Source: an uncultured Campylobacter sp. (GTDB taxonomy: Bacteria; Campylobacterota; Campylobacteria; Campylobacterales; Campylobacteraceae). Taken from it: a DNA stretch of 10,639 bases. Position 1 is the stretch's first letter; every line of letters begins with the position of its first letter. Location of the stretch: contig NZ_CALKTS010000082.1 in assembly GCF_937997595.1 (NCBI RefSeq), forward strand, positions 1-10,639, given 5' to 3'. The notes beneath the pieces were generated by a model that was not told where the DNA came from, did no database searches, and worked only from the letters and a program-made list of their open reading frames with translations. Positions 1 to 7,768 of the stretch are shown piece by piece. The position numbers and the translations under genes are program-made.

Positions 1-1
1 C

Positions 2-415
2 GCAGGCACCTTCCTGCCGACCTTTTTCTCGCACAAGGACGACCTCATCGAGAAGTTATCGTCGTTCGGCTTCGGCTTTTTGGTGCCGATATTTTTCATA
101 CACACCGGAGCCGTGATCAAGCTAGAAGCGCTCCTTATGCCCGGAGTGATGAGCTTTGCCGTAAGCCTAGCGGCGCTGATGTTTGGCATCAGGCTGCTTG
201 CAAGCACTACGTTTTTAAGCACCTTGGGCCGCAAAGGCGCGGTGCTTTTCGCGCTATCGTTATCTATGCCGCTAACCCTCGTCATCGCCACGGCGACACT
301 TTTTTACTCCACCGCCGCGATCTCGCAAGAGATATACTTCGCGATGATCATTGCCTCGCTCATAGAGGCGCTAGCGTCGATGATTTTGATAAATTTTATT
401 TACAAGAAATTTTAG
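2..415 (+). CDS. Cation:proton antiporter, C-terminal fragment (5' end outside the window)
   Basis: The open frame enters from the left edge and runs 137 residues to a TAG. It is almost entirely hydrophobic, with about four membrane segments, the first containing GFGFLVPIFFIHTG. This stretch resembles the late transmembrane helices of CPA2-type monovalent cation:proton antiporters (Na+/H+ exchanger family), inner-membrane proteins that exchange Na+ or K+ for protons. The protein stops right after the last helix (ending NFIYKKF), so no cytoplasmic TrkA-N regulatory domain follows, as in the shorter members of the family. A TTG at position 80 could be mistaken for a start, but the coding sequence before it continues the same fold without a break. 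The gene converges with the AT-rich gene to its right. The family call is fairly sure; the transported ion cannot be read from this part. Confidence 0.82.
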   Translation, partial: AGTFLPTFFSHKDDLIEKLSSFGFGFLVPIFFIHTGAVIKLEALLMPGVMSFAVSLAALMFGIRLLASTTFLSTLGRKGAVLFALSLSMPLTLVIATATLFYSTAAISQEIYFAMIIASLIEALASMILINFIYKKF

Positions 416-435
416 GGCGGGAATTTAAAATTTTG

Positions 436-475
436 GAATTTTAGAATTTCAAAATCCTATGAAATTCTAGAATTC
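436..475. repeat. 15-bp inverted repeat between convergent genes, possible bidirectional terminator
   Basis: GAATTTTAGAATTTC (436-450) and GAAATTCTAGAATTC (461-475) are reverse complements apart from one position that can form a G-U pair in RNA, leaving a 10-base loop. The stem is AT-rich. It lies between the stop codon of the + strand antiporter gene (415) and the stop codon of the - strand orphan gene (527), where a shared terminator would be expected. Neither side has a clean U-run directly after the stem, so the terminator role is inference. CTATGAAATT is also repeated directly at 457-466 and 475-484, with an 18-base period. Confidence 0.5.
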
Positions 476-524
476 TATGAAATTTGATTTTATGCGGGAC
501 TAAAATGAAGTTAAATTTAAAGCT

Positions 525-992
525 CTATTTTGCGCCGCAATCGGTTAGGTCTTGGAGTTCCATAGTGTAGTTCGGCTCCTCTCCGAACAAATCACGATCT
601 CTATATACCTCTAAAATTTCTTTTAGTAAATGCAAAATATCTTGCTTATTAAGACTTTGCGTATGATTTGGTTTTAAATCTAGGAGTTTCCAGATTCTAT
701 GAAATTTTTCTGGTTTTGAAGTTCTGTTTATAATAATTTCATAATCCATAATTACCTCTAGTAATTCATTATTATAATATAGAATCCAAATAGTCTCTGT
801 ACTAAGAGCATGATCAAACTCATTACTAGGAAAGTTATAAAGACACCACATCCAACAATTTCTACTTTTGTCAATAGTCCATTTTCGTTTGTTAATAAAT
901 TCTTTATACGGCGGATTATATTTATAAAATATTTCACTCAATCCATACTTTTTATCATCCTCTTTAGTGATGATTACATTTTCAAATGCCAT
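525..992 (-). CDS. Hypothetical protein of 155 aa in AT-rich DNA, possibly accessory (immunity-like)
   Basis: I do not recognise this protein. It is 155 residues, soluble, without signal peptide or membrane segment, and rich in Trp, Tyr, Phe, Asn, Glu and Asp. The centre carries KWTIDKSRNCWMW and, after a charged gap, an IWILYYNNELLEVIMDYEI strand pattern; the C-terminal third is helical and acidic. The start is supported by AAGGAG (998-1003) five bases before the ATG. Base composition is strikingly lower in GC than the neighbours: positions 601-660 have 15 G or C in 60, against 33 in 60 in a sample of pnp (2341-2400). That contrast, together with isolation between non-coding spacers, suggests an acquired gene. 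A small, aromatic, acidic single-domain protein alone in a spacer is typical of orphan immunity proteins of polymorphic toxins, but no toxin is visible here and this reading is a guess. Confidence 0.75.
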   Translation of the reverse strand: MAFENVIITKEDDKKYGLSEIFYKYNPPYKEFINKRKWTIDKSRNCWMWCLYNFPSNEFDHALSTETIWILYYNNELLEVIMDYEIIINRTSKPEKFHRIWKLLDLKPNHTQSLNKQDILHLLKEILEVYRDRDLFGEEPNYTMELQDLTDCGAK

Positions 993-997
993 CTACG

Positions 998-1003
998 CTC
1001 CTT
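998..1003 (-). promoter_or_regulatory. Ribosome binding site of the AT-rich orphan gene
   Basis: AAGGAG on the - strand lies five bases before the ATG at 992. It supports this start and shows that the orphan reading frame is likely translated. Confidence 0.7.
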
Positions 1004-1392
1004 GGAATTTAAAATTTAGCGTGCAAACAGAAATTTCAAGTGCAAATTTAGGCGAAATCCACGACGCAGCTGAAACGACAAGCATGGAAATTTCAAACTC
1101 GCCGCGCTTAAAGATAGACCGGCGAGATTGCTGCGACCGCTAACTCTGCTCGCCGCGGATATATTTGCTTCCGCTAGCCGTAGCAAAGCAAAAGCGACTC
1201 TTTAGCAAAGCTAGCGATAAAAATTAATCGCAACCCATATGCAAGATAGCATAACTGCACGATCTGCGGGCGGGTTAGCAAAACCAAAGTGAGCCGATTA
1301 AAATTTAAGCTTTAGCTTGCGGCGCTTAAAAGCCGACTTAAGCCTAGACGCTATGCGGGCAATATGCCGCGACACGGCGTCTAAGCCTCAAG
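1004..1392. other. Non-coding spacer with short repeats, no gene seen
   Basis: No convincing reading frame or RNA gene was found in this stretch. It contains GTGCAAA twice in direct orientation (1021-1027 and 1040-1046), TAGCAAAGC twice (1181-1189 and 1203-1211), a 7-bp inverted repeat CGCTAGC/GCTAGCG (1172-1178 with 1210-1216), and the nested stem-loop described separately at 1342-1386. It separates the AT-rich orphan gene from the downstream end of the purD-usp operon. The orphan gene's promoter should lie at the left end, but no good -10/-35 pair stands out. Confidence 0.55.
1342..1386 (-). terminator. Nested stem-loop just downstream of the usp stop, candidate operon terminator
   Basis: On the - strand the outer arms are GCTTAGACGC (1386-1377) and GCGTCTAGGC (1351-1342), giving ten pairs including one G-U. 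Inside lies a second hairpin, GCGGCA (1370-1365) with TGCCCGC (1361-1355), closing a 3-base loop with one bulge. The structure begins seven bases after the end of the universal stress protein gene, where the operon should end. There is no strong U-run right after the outer stem, so it may protect the mRNA 3' end instead of, or as well as, terminating transcription. Confidence 0.4.
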
Positions 1393-2247
1393 CTACATTA
1401 AGACCGGAATTTTGGTCTTTTGCAGGAAGTATTTCGACGCGCCGCCTAGGAATATCTCCTTTATGCCGCTGTCTGAGTGCAAGCCCGCTACGATAAGGTC
1501 GAAATCGCCCGCGTCGGCATACTCTAGTAGCACCTGTCCCGGGATCTTGCCCTCGGCATTTAACGCCTCAAAAACATCGATTTTAACGTCATGCAAGGCT
1601 AGATAGTCGCTTATGCGGCGCTTAGTTTCGGCAAGATCATCCTGAAGGTAGTGGTTTGCGGTAATGACGGTGACGGATTTGGCACGCTGTAAAAGCTCCA
1701 GCCAATTATCAAGTGCCCTTGCAGACGCCGCAGTGCCGGTAAGCGAAACTAAAATTTTATCCGCCTTGAACTCCTGCAGCTTGCGCGGTATGACGATGCA
1801 AGGCTTGCCGCTTTTGGTGACCGCCGCCTCGAACGTGCCGGTGATAGAGCCGGTAGGCGGCACCGAAACCAGCACCAAATCGCAATATTTGGAGTATTTC
1901 TCGACCAGCTCGGAGCGGATGCCCACCATATGCCTCAAAGCGGCGCTATTTGGGACGTGATCGTCGTCGCTTTGATCTAGGCCCAGCTTGGCGCATTCGG
2001 CGTCGAAGATAGCTTTAATCACCTCGCGCTCGGCCTGCATCTCATCGCCCGCGGATTTTAAAAACTCCTCCATCAAAACGCCGCCTTTTAGCGTCATACG
2101 GACATTGTAGATCATTTTAGGATCAAGCTGGCACGCCATTATATTAATGTGCGTACCGAAAAATTTATTCACTAGCAGCGCTCCGTGTATGCGCTCTGCC
2201 AGCTCCTCGCCGCCGCCGATAGGGAAAAATATCTTTTTAAGCTGCAT
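1393..2247 (-). CDS. Universal stress protein, two UspA-like domains
   Basis: The protein is 284 residues, about twice the length of a single-domain UspA, and reads as two tandem alpha/beta domains. The first (about 1-155) begins KKIFFPIGGG and ends GKPCIVIPRK; the second (about 162-284) begins ADKILVSLTGTA and ends KTKIPVLM. These edge strands are typical of the Usp superfamily of cytoplasmic, often nucleotide-binding, stress proteins. In the second domain the ATP-binding signature G-x2-G-x9-G is altered: G255 is kept, the second Gly is Ser258, and Gly268-Gly269 follows where G-S/T is usual, so ATP binding is uncertain. AGGAG (2255-2259) stands seven bases before the ATG. Only 21 bases separate it from the pnp stop, so it is probably the last gene of the operon. 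Family call is good; the target is unknown. Confidence 0.82.
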   Translation of the reverse strand: MQLKKIFFPIGGGEELAERIHGALLVNKFFGTHINIMACQLDPKMIYNVRMTLKGGVLMEEFLKSAGDEMQAEREVIKAIFDAECAKLGLDQSDDDHVPNSAALRHMVGIRSELVEKYSKYCDLVLVSVPPTGSITGTFEAAVTKSGKPCIVIPRKLQEFKADKILVSLTGTAASARALDNWLELLQRAKSVTVITANHYLQDDLAETKRRISDYLALHDVKIDVFEALNAEGKIPGQVLLEYADAGDFDLIVAGLHSDSGIKEIFLGGASKYFLQKTKIPVLM

Positions 2248-2268
2248 CTTTACGCTCCTATTAAAATT

Positions 2269-4383
2269 TTAAGCTAATTCCAATGAAATTTTAGTGCCTT
2301 TCTGATCGGTCACGCGCACTCGCACCACGTCGCCCGCCTTGTAAGGCGTCGTGATAAATTTAGCGCGCAGCAATCCGTCCACGCCGTCTCGTAGCGAGAT
2401 GAAGGTGCCGAAATCCAGTACGCTTTGCACCACGCCGTCAAACTCCTCGCCGATCTGAAATTTTACCTCTTTGCGTTCACCGCGCGGCTTGCGAAAATCG
2501 CGAGAATTTGAAACTATCGATAAAATTTTCTCTTTTGCGCCCGATACGCCGCTAGCTTTGGCGCCTTGGATCTTGACCTCACCCTTTTCGCGATCTAGAT
2601 CGATATTTACGCCGAAGCTTTCGGTGATCTCTTTGATAACCTTGCCGCCCTGGCCGATGATGTCGGGGATTTTGCTCGCCTCGACGCTAAAAATTTCAAG
2701 CTTCGGAAGCACGCCCTCGTTTATAACGATCGCCGCATCCGCCTGCTCCATAAGGCCCAAAATATGCGCGCGAGCCTGCTTTGCCTGCGCTAGAGCCTCT
2801 TTTAAAACCTCCAGGCTGATACCGCCGAGCTTGATATCCATCTGAAGCGCAGTGATGCCCTCGTAGGTGCCCGCGACTTTAAAATCCATATCGCCGTCGT
2901 GATCCTCAAGCCCCATTATGTCGGTTAGCACGGCGTGTTTTTCGCCCTCAAAAATCAAGCCCATCGCGACGCCCGCAACGAGCTTTAGCGTAGGCACACC
3001 CGCCGCCCGAAGCGATAGCGCGCCACCGCAGACCGAAGCCATCGAGCTTGAGCCGTTGCTCTCTAAAATTTCGCTCACCACGCGGATAGACTGCGGCGAG
3101 TTTAGATCGATGCTCGGATATAGCGCTCTTTTGGCTAAATTCCCATGCCCTAGCTCGCGTCTGCCGGGGCTTTTGAGCGGGCTTGCTTCGCCGACGCAAA
3201 AGCCCGGGAAGTTGTAATTAAACATAAATCTATCGCTGATCGGCTCAAGCTGCGTTAGGCTGTCGCTTAGCTGCGCGTCACTATCGCCGCCCAGCGTGGT
3301 GACAACTAAAGCTTGCGTCTGCCCGCGCGTAAATAGGCAGCTTCCGTGCGCGCACGGTAGGATATTTGTCTCGATACTGATCGGGCGCACCTCATCAAGC
3401 GCGCGTCCGTCGGCTCTGCGGCGATCTTCGATGATCTGCGTGCGGATGATGCCGCGCTTATACTTGCCGATGACGCTGGAGATTACTTCTTTGCTCCATT
3501 CGTTTTGCGTCGCGGCCTCGGTCGCTAAAATTTGATCCACGATTTTGTTTAGCTCGGTAGCGCGCTCGCTCTTTGCCATCTGATTGATCGCCGCTTTGAC
3601 GGCGTCTTTGTAGTTTGCATCGATAAAATCCGCGATATCCTCATCCTCTATCTCGGGCTTATACTCTAGGCTCGCATCGGGCTTTTTAATCGGCAAAAAA
3701 GCCTCTTCGTAGGCGTTTGAACCCGCGCTTATCGCCTTTGCGGCAAAATCAATCGCATCTACCATCAGATCTTCGCCAAATTCATTCATCTGCTGCGTGC
3801 CGCCATTAATCTGCGGCAAGGAGCGCATCTCGATCATCAAAAGCTCATCGCCGACGCCGGCTACGTAAAGATCAAGTGCGCTATTTTTAAGCGCGGAGTT
3901 GCTCGGATTTAGGATGAAGCTTCCATTTTGATAGCCTATGCGGACGCCGCAAACGGGCGCTTTAATCGGGATGTCGCTAAGATACAGCGCCGCAGATGCC
4001 GCATTAAGAGCGATGACTTGCAGATCGACCTCGGGATCTGCCGATAGCACGTAAACTACGATCTGCGTCGGATACGCATAACCCTTTGGAAAGAGCGGAC
4101 GCAGCGAGCGGTCTATGATGCGGCTGGTAAGTGTCTCAAAATCGCCCGGCTTGGTCTCGCGCTTGATGTAGCCTCCGGGGATTCTACCTGCTGCGTACAT
4201 CTTTTCGATATATTGAACGGTAAGGGGTAAAAAATCCTCCTGCACCTGCGTCTCTTCGCGCGCTACGGTAGCCAGCACGACGGTATTTTTTACGCGCAAA
4301 AGCGCCGCGCCCGCGGCTTGCTTTGCGACCTTATTGATATCGAAAATTTCGGTATTGCCATTTACTTCAATTTTGCACTGCAT
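2269..4383 (-). CDS. pnp: Polyribonucleotide nucleotidyltransferase (PNPase)
   Basis: PNPase degrades RNA from the 3' end by phosphorolysis, releasing nucleoside diphosphates, usually as a homotrimer in the cytoplasm. The 704-residue length is normal for the family. All expected domains are present: RNase PH-like 1 (about 10-145), the alpha-helical linker (about 230-310), RNase PH-like 2 (about 320-550), KH (about 560-625, GXXG loop GQGG at 577-580) and S1 (about 642-704). The catalytic core shows the phosphate-site SSSMASVCGGALSL (435-448) and EDHDGDMDFKVAGT, with Asp494 and Asp500 matching the catalytic aspartates of E. coli PNPase. Residues 353-357 read RGQTQ where many PNPases have RGETQ. 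AAGGAG (4391-4396) stands seven bases before the ATG. The start lies inside the upstream phosphoribosyltransferase gene, a 17-base overlap that suggests coupled translation. Confidence 0.97.
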   Translation of the reverse strand: MQCKIEVNGNTEIFDINKVAKQAAGAALLRVKNTVVLATVAREETQVQEDFLPLTVQYIEKMYAAGRIPGGYIKRETKPGDFETLTSRIIDRSLRPLFPKGYAYPTQIVVYVLSADPEVDLQVIALNAASAALYLSDIPIKAPVCGVRIGYQNGSFILNPSNSALKNSALDLYVAGVGDELLMIEMRSLPQINGGTQQMNEFGEDLMVDAIDFAAKAISAGSNAYEEAFLPIKKPDASLEYKPEIEDEDIADFIDANYKDAVKAAINQMAKSERATELNKIVDQILATEAATQNEWSKEVISSVIGKYKRGIIRTQIIEDRRRADGRALDEVRPISIETNILPCAHGSCLFTRGQTQALVVTTLGGDSDAQLSDSLTQLEPISDRFMFNYNFPGFCVGEASPLKSPGRRELGHGNLAKRALYPSIDLNSPQSIRVVSEILESNGSSSMASVCGGALSLRAAGVPTLKLVAGVAMGLIFEGEKHAVLTDIMGLEDHDGDMDFKVAGTYEGITALQMDIKLGGISLEVLKEALAQAKQARAHILGLMEQADAAIVINEGVLPKLEIFSVEASKIPDIIGQGGKVIKEITESFGVNIDLDREKGEVKIQGAKASGVSGAKEKILSIVSNSRDFRKPRGERKEVKFQIGEEFDGVVQSVLDFGTFISLRDGVDGLLRAKFITTPYKAGDVVRVRVTDQKGTKISLELA

Positions 4384-5086
4384 TAATTTTCTCCTTATTT
4401 TTGTTGGTCTCGTGAAACGGCAGATAAAGCGGGCATTTATTTAAAATTTGCATTATCTCCTCCGCGCTTGAGAGCGTTTTTTCTTTGTAATAAAAATCCA
4501 CGTTCACAAAATCTCTGATCTTATGAACAGCATAAATTCCATCTACTAGCATGGCGATCTCGTCTGCATTATCGCTGCCGATAACGGGCGTGGCGTAAAA
4601 GATCGCTTTGGCGTTTAAGCTTACGAGCGTCTTTATGCAAGTAAGTGCAGTCAGCCCGCTCTCACACCCTTCATCTACCAAGATGACGTTTTTTTTCTCC
4701 AAATTTCCCAAAAGCTCGCCCTTGCGAAATTTATACATGTTTTTTAAAATTTTCTCCTCATAAAGTCTGTTTGCCTGTCCGTAAACATAATCCAGGCTGA
4801 TGCCGAAGCTTCGCACGAGCTCATCCACCATCACGATCTCTTGGGTTTCGCTTACGCATGCAATCGCGCATTCAGGATTATTTGGCGCTAAAACGGGTTC
4901 TGTGAATAAAAACTCATAAGCAAGCCCTAATTTTAGAGCAAGATGGTTTGCGATAGGAAGCGACTCCAGGGACTGGGCGATTATTAGAAAATTTTCGTTT
5001 TTGATCACGGTAGCGGGTAAAATTTCTGCGAGTTTCATCGCGGCGTCGATTTGGTTTTCAAACATCAGCTCGGCTCTAGGCGTCAT
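4367..5086 (-). CDS. Phosphoribosyltransferase-like protein
   Basis: The 239-residue protein carries the PRPP-binding signature of type I phosphoribosyltransferases: NVILVDEGCESGLTAL (133-148), corresponding to the usual V-D-D/E-G-x-x-T/S-G-x-T loop, with Asp138 and Glu139 as the acidic pair. The N-terminal FENQIDAAMKLAEIL and the later AIFYATPVIGSDNADEI (161-177) fit the stand-alone COG1926-like group, whose substrate is not well defined. It is cytoplasmic, with no signal or membrane segment. The ATG shares one base with the lptD stop (TAATG), implying translational coupling, although the ribosome-binding site is weak. A second ATG at 5065 (residue 8, just before FENQ) is a possible alternative start because homologues often begin near that point. 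The last 13 or so residues are Lys/Asn-rich and overlap pnp. Family call is good; the reaction is not known. Confidence 0.8.
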   Translation of the reverse strand: MTPRAELMFENQIDAAMKLAEILPATVIKNENFLIIAQSLESLPIANHLALKLGLAYEFLFTEPVLAPNNPECAIACVSETQEIVMVDELVRSFGISLDYVYGQANRLYEEKILKNMYKFRKGELLGNLEKKNVILVDEGCESGLTALTCIKTLVSLNAKAIFYATPVIGSDNADEIAMLVDGIYAVHKIRDFVNVDFYYKEKTLSSAEEIMQILNKCPLYLPFHETNKNKEKINAVQN

Positions 5087-7344
5087 TATTTTTCGCTTCC
5101 GTATTCGCTATCTACTGAAAAATCATACCCTACTCCGCCGAACGGATAGAAATTTACGAGAAAGTAAATTCCGCGCTCCTTGCTTGCTTTGCTATAGCCA
5201 GTCGTACTGGTATTTTTAGGCTCAATATCCTCTTGATACACAAAAGAGTAATTCCAACACTTGCGCGTATGAGAAAGCCCCACGCGCCACATTTTAGAAT
5301 AAGATCGCTCTAAGTCGTAATCCCAACGCCCAAAAATTTTATTATTCCTAGGCAAATTTACCGAAGCGTTTACGATGCCATAGTTATCTTTCGTATAGCG
5401 TTTAGGCTCCATGCTAAGTTTTTCATATTCGTAAGCGTGACTAAGTCCAAAGCTAAAGTCGTCGTTGGAGTAGTTGGCGTAGGTATAGACCTTATCAAAG
5501 CTTTTATATTTATGTGAGTAGGTAAAGCGGTTTCCGATATTTAGCCCATTTGCAAAATACGCATCGATGCGGTGTTCTAAATCGTCGAACTCATGATCGT
5601 CGAAGTCATATCGCTGCTTGACGCTATGGCGTAAAAATTTACGTCCGTCTTCATTATAAAAAAACTGCGTCATACTTAAAGCTGCATTTTCGTGAGTGTA
5701 TTCGTCGCTAAGCTCGCTTAAGAAGTTATCCTCCCAATAAAGCGAGTCTTGCAAGTTACCCAGCCGCGAGCGATCTACTGCGCCGCGAGCAAGGTCGTAT
5801 TTATACTGATGATACTTTAAAATTCTATCCTCTATATCGCCTTGCTGCCATCCGGGAATTCTAAAATCCGCCCTCCAGCTCATCGTATGATATAAGCTAT
5901 CATAAGCCCTGGCTACATCGGTGTAGAGCGAAAGCTCGGTGTATTGATTAGCGTAGAAAGTGCTTTTATCCTCGCCAAGATCGCCGTTTGCGTAGTAGAA
6001 TTTATCGTGCCAATCGATATTAGTCATATACACTCGCTCGGTAAAGGCGAAATTTAAATAATCCGCCAGTAGCGGCGTGCTTATACTAATCGGTACATCA
6101 AACTCGTATTGGCGAGCAGTCGCGCCCTCCCATCTAGTGTAATTACGCGCTTTTGCATCAAGCGAATAGATCAAATTTGGTAGTCCCAAATCATTGCTAA
6201 ATTTATGATATTGCAGCGTCGGAAGCTCTTGAACGGTATCTTCATTGCGGAAAGTATTATCGGCGTTTAGCTTGCTTGTATCGATGTAGTATCGTCCGTA
6301 AGCGCCAAAATAGTGCTCGTCTGAGGTCAAATAATAATTCAGCCGTGAAGTTACGAGCGAATTATCCGCATTGTTGCCAAGACCTCCCTTTTCCTTCAGA
6401 TCGTAGTATTCAAGGTCGTTTAGCTGAGTAAAATCGATCCATAAATTTTCGCGCAGATCGCCGTCTAGCAGATAGGTCGCAAGCTTGCTGCGATCGTATT
6501 GCACTTCAAAGCCGTGATGGCGCTCGTTTTTGTATTCGAGGCGCTTTTGCGCTCTCGAGAAGTTATCGAAAACTCCGCCTCTAATCTCGCCGTAAGAATA
6601 CGGCGACTCCGTAAATCGAAATGTCCCGTATACGCCAAAGCCCCTGCGCGTGCGCACCTGCGGATCGAGCTGAAAATCCCAGCTATCGTAAGGCGCAAAA
6701 TAGATCGGTTGCTTATAATAAATCCCTTCCTTGCTAATATAGCCCGCCTCGGGAGGCAGCAAGCCCGTGCGGCGCGTGCGATCAGTCGGGAAGCCGAAAT
6801 ACGGCAGATAGAGCACCGGCACGTCGCCCACGTAAAATCTCGGATTGAAAAGATGGAGAAATTTACTCTCTTTATTGAGCATGCCGCTACTAAATTTGAT
6901 GCGCCAATCGGGATCGGTAACGTTGCAGCTAGATACGCTGGAGCCCTCCACGCGGTAATATTCGCTGTCGCTGCAGCTAGCGTCGTTTTGCATCCAAAGC
7001 TCGGAGTCCTTGTCCATCATAAAATTTACGTCGGCTTCCTGCTTATCGTTTTTCAGATCGATTTTGACATGCTGCGCACGCGTAGTTTCGCTGCTACCGC
7101 GCATCGCATTGACGTTACCAAAAAGCTCAATGATGCCGTTTTGCTCGTCGTATGTAGCGCGATCGGCGGTGATAAAGTAGTCCTGCGAATACACCGTTAC
7201 GTTGCCACTAGCCTCCGTCAAAAAGCCGTTTTTCTCGACATTATCTGCTATAAGCTCGACGTCTTGGACCTTTGCGCTCGCACTACTTGCTAAAAGAGCG
7301 CTAAAACTAAGCGCTAGAATTTTAAATTTCTTACTCTTTTTCAA
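5086..7344 (-). CDS. lptD: LPS-assembly protein LptD (OstA/Imp), TTG start
   Basis: LptD is the outer-membrane beta-barrel that, with LptE, inserts lipopolysaccharide or lipooligosaccharide into the outer leaflet. The 752 residues begin with a clear signal peptide (Lys-rich start, hydrophobic core, cleavage after ASSASA at 24). An OstA/LptA-like periplasmic domain follows (about 26-110, with ADRATYDEQNGIIELFGNV). The conserved entry to the barrel reads FYVGDVPVLYLPYFGFPTDR (170-189), then a long series of alternating aromatic strands ending near the C-terminus. Only three cysteines are present: 124, 140 and 696, so the disulfide pattern differs from the four-Cys E. coli protein. The start must be TTG at 7344: a stop codon lies two codons upstream in frame and no ATG or GTG precedes the signal peptide. 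It overlaps the RDD gene by 14 bases and has only a weak ribosome-binding site. Confidence 0.95.
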   Translation of the reverse strand: MKKSKKFKILALSFSALLASSASAKVQDVELIADNVEKNGFLTEASGNVTVYSQDYFITADRATYDEQNGIIELFGNVNAMRGSSETTRAQHVKIDLKNDKQEADVNFMMDKDSELWMQNDASCSDSEYYRVEGSSVSSCNVTDPDWRIKFSSGMLNKESKFLHLFNPRFYVGDVPVLYLPYFGFPTDRTRRTGLLPPEAGYISKEGIYYKQPIYFAPYDSWDFQLDPQVRTRRGFGVYGTFRFTESPYSYGEIRGGVFDNFSRAQKRLEYKNERHHGFEVQYDRSKLATYLLDGDLRENLWIDFTQLNDLEYYDLKEKGGLGNNADNSLVTSRLNYYLTSDEHYFGAYGRYYIDTSKLNADNTFRNEDTVQELPTLQYHKFSNDLGLPNLIYSLDAKARNYTRWEGATARQYEFDVPISISTPLLADYLNFAFTERVYMTNIDWHDKFYYANGDLGEDKSTFYANQYTELSLYTDVARAYDSLYHTMSWRADFRIPGWQQGDIEDRILKYHQYKYDLARGAVDRSRLGNLQDSLYWEDNFLSELSDEYTHENAALSMTQFFYNEDGRKFLRHSVKQRYDFDDHEFDDLEHRIDAYFANGLNIGNRFTYSHKYKSFDKVYTYANYSNDDFSFGLSHAYEYEKLSMEPKRYTKDNYGIVNASVNLPRNNKIFGRWDYDLERSYSKMWRVGLSHTRKCWNYSFVYQEDIEPKNTSTTGYSKASKERGIYFLVNFYPFGGVGYDFSVDSEYGSEK

Positions 7345-7768
7345 TCTCTACCACCAATGTTTTCGCCGCCATATCGTGCAGGCTCTGACGCGAGTTCGTA
7401 AAAAGCGCCACCAAAAATCCCATATAAAAGATCATCTCGCTTATCAACCTAACCGCCGCGCGGATCGCTGCAGTAGCGATATCCATAGAGCTGCCGTCAG
7501 CGCGGACGCAATAAATTTTAACCGCAAGCTTGCCTAGCGTCGCGCCGTATAGATAGACAAAAATCGCCTGATATAAAAATTTTATTATCGCGTAATGCAA
7601 AATGAATTTCGACGCGATCTTTTGTACCTCAAGATTGCTTCCGCTTTGCGCTGCTGCGACAAGCTCTGGCTCGTCGATAGCAAATAGCACGACCACAAAA
7701 AGCGTTACGCTCACCGCTTCGTCGATACTAAACGCGATTACGCGCTTGCTAAGCGGAGCGACGATCAA
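7331..7768 (-). CDS. RDD family membrane protein, TTG start
   Basis: This 145-residue inner-membrane protein has about three hydrophobic segments (roughly 19-37, 55-75 and 107-127). It shows the pattern that names the RDD family: Arg9 and Asp16 in SKRVIAFSIDEA, and the C-terminal SRQSLHDMAAKTLVV with Asp132. The middle GATLGKLAVKIYCVRADG (75-92) is also typical. The function of the family is poorly defined; transport or accessory roles have been proposed. The start is TTG at 7768, overlapping the purD stop in TTGA. An in-frame TAA lies two codons further upstream, so no ATG or GTG alternative exists at the N-terminus. AAGAGA about eight bases before may serve as ribosome-binding site. It lies between purD and lptD, overlapping both, so translation is probably coupled. 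Confidence 0.88.
   Translation of the reverse strand: MIVAPLSKRVIAFSIDEAVSVTLFVVVLFAIDEPELVAAAQSGSNLEVQKIASKFILHYAIIKFLYQAIFVYLYGATLGKLAVKIYCVRADGSSMDIATAAIRAAVRLISEMIFYMGFLVALFTNSRQSLHDMAAKTLVVEIEKE

Noticed and set aside
80..415. Antiporter-like gene starting at TTG 80
   Set aside because: The frame is open to the left edge and the residues before position 80 continue the membrane protein, so this is an internal Leu codon of a truncated gene.
810..1019. 69-codon open frame on the + strand overlapping the orphan gene
   Set aside because: Antisense to the 155-aa gene, which has a good ribosome-binding site; the + frame has none that I can see.
1004..1392. Possible tRNA or CRISPR array in the spacer
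   Set aside because: No cloverleaf, no TTCGA-type T-loop, and no regularly spaced repeats; only short scattered repeats.
2948..3199. 83-codon frame on the - strand inside pnp
   Set aside because: Out-of-frame shadow inside the conserved second RNase PH domain of PNPase.
6499..7293. 264-codon open frame on the + strand opposite lptD
   Set aside because: It lies wholly antisense to the signal peptide and periplasmic domain of lptD, has Arg/Ala-rich composition typical of antisense reading in GC-rich DNA, and shows no family features.
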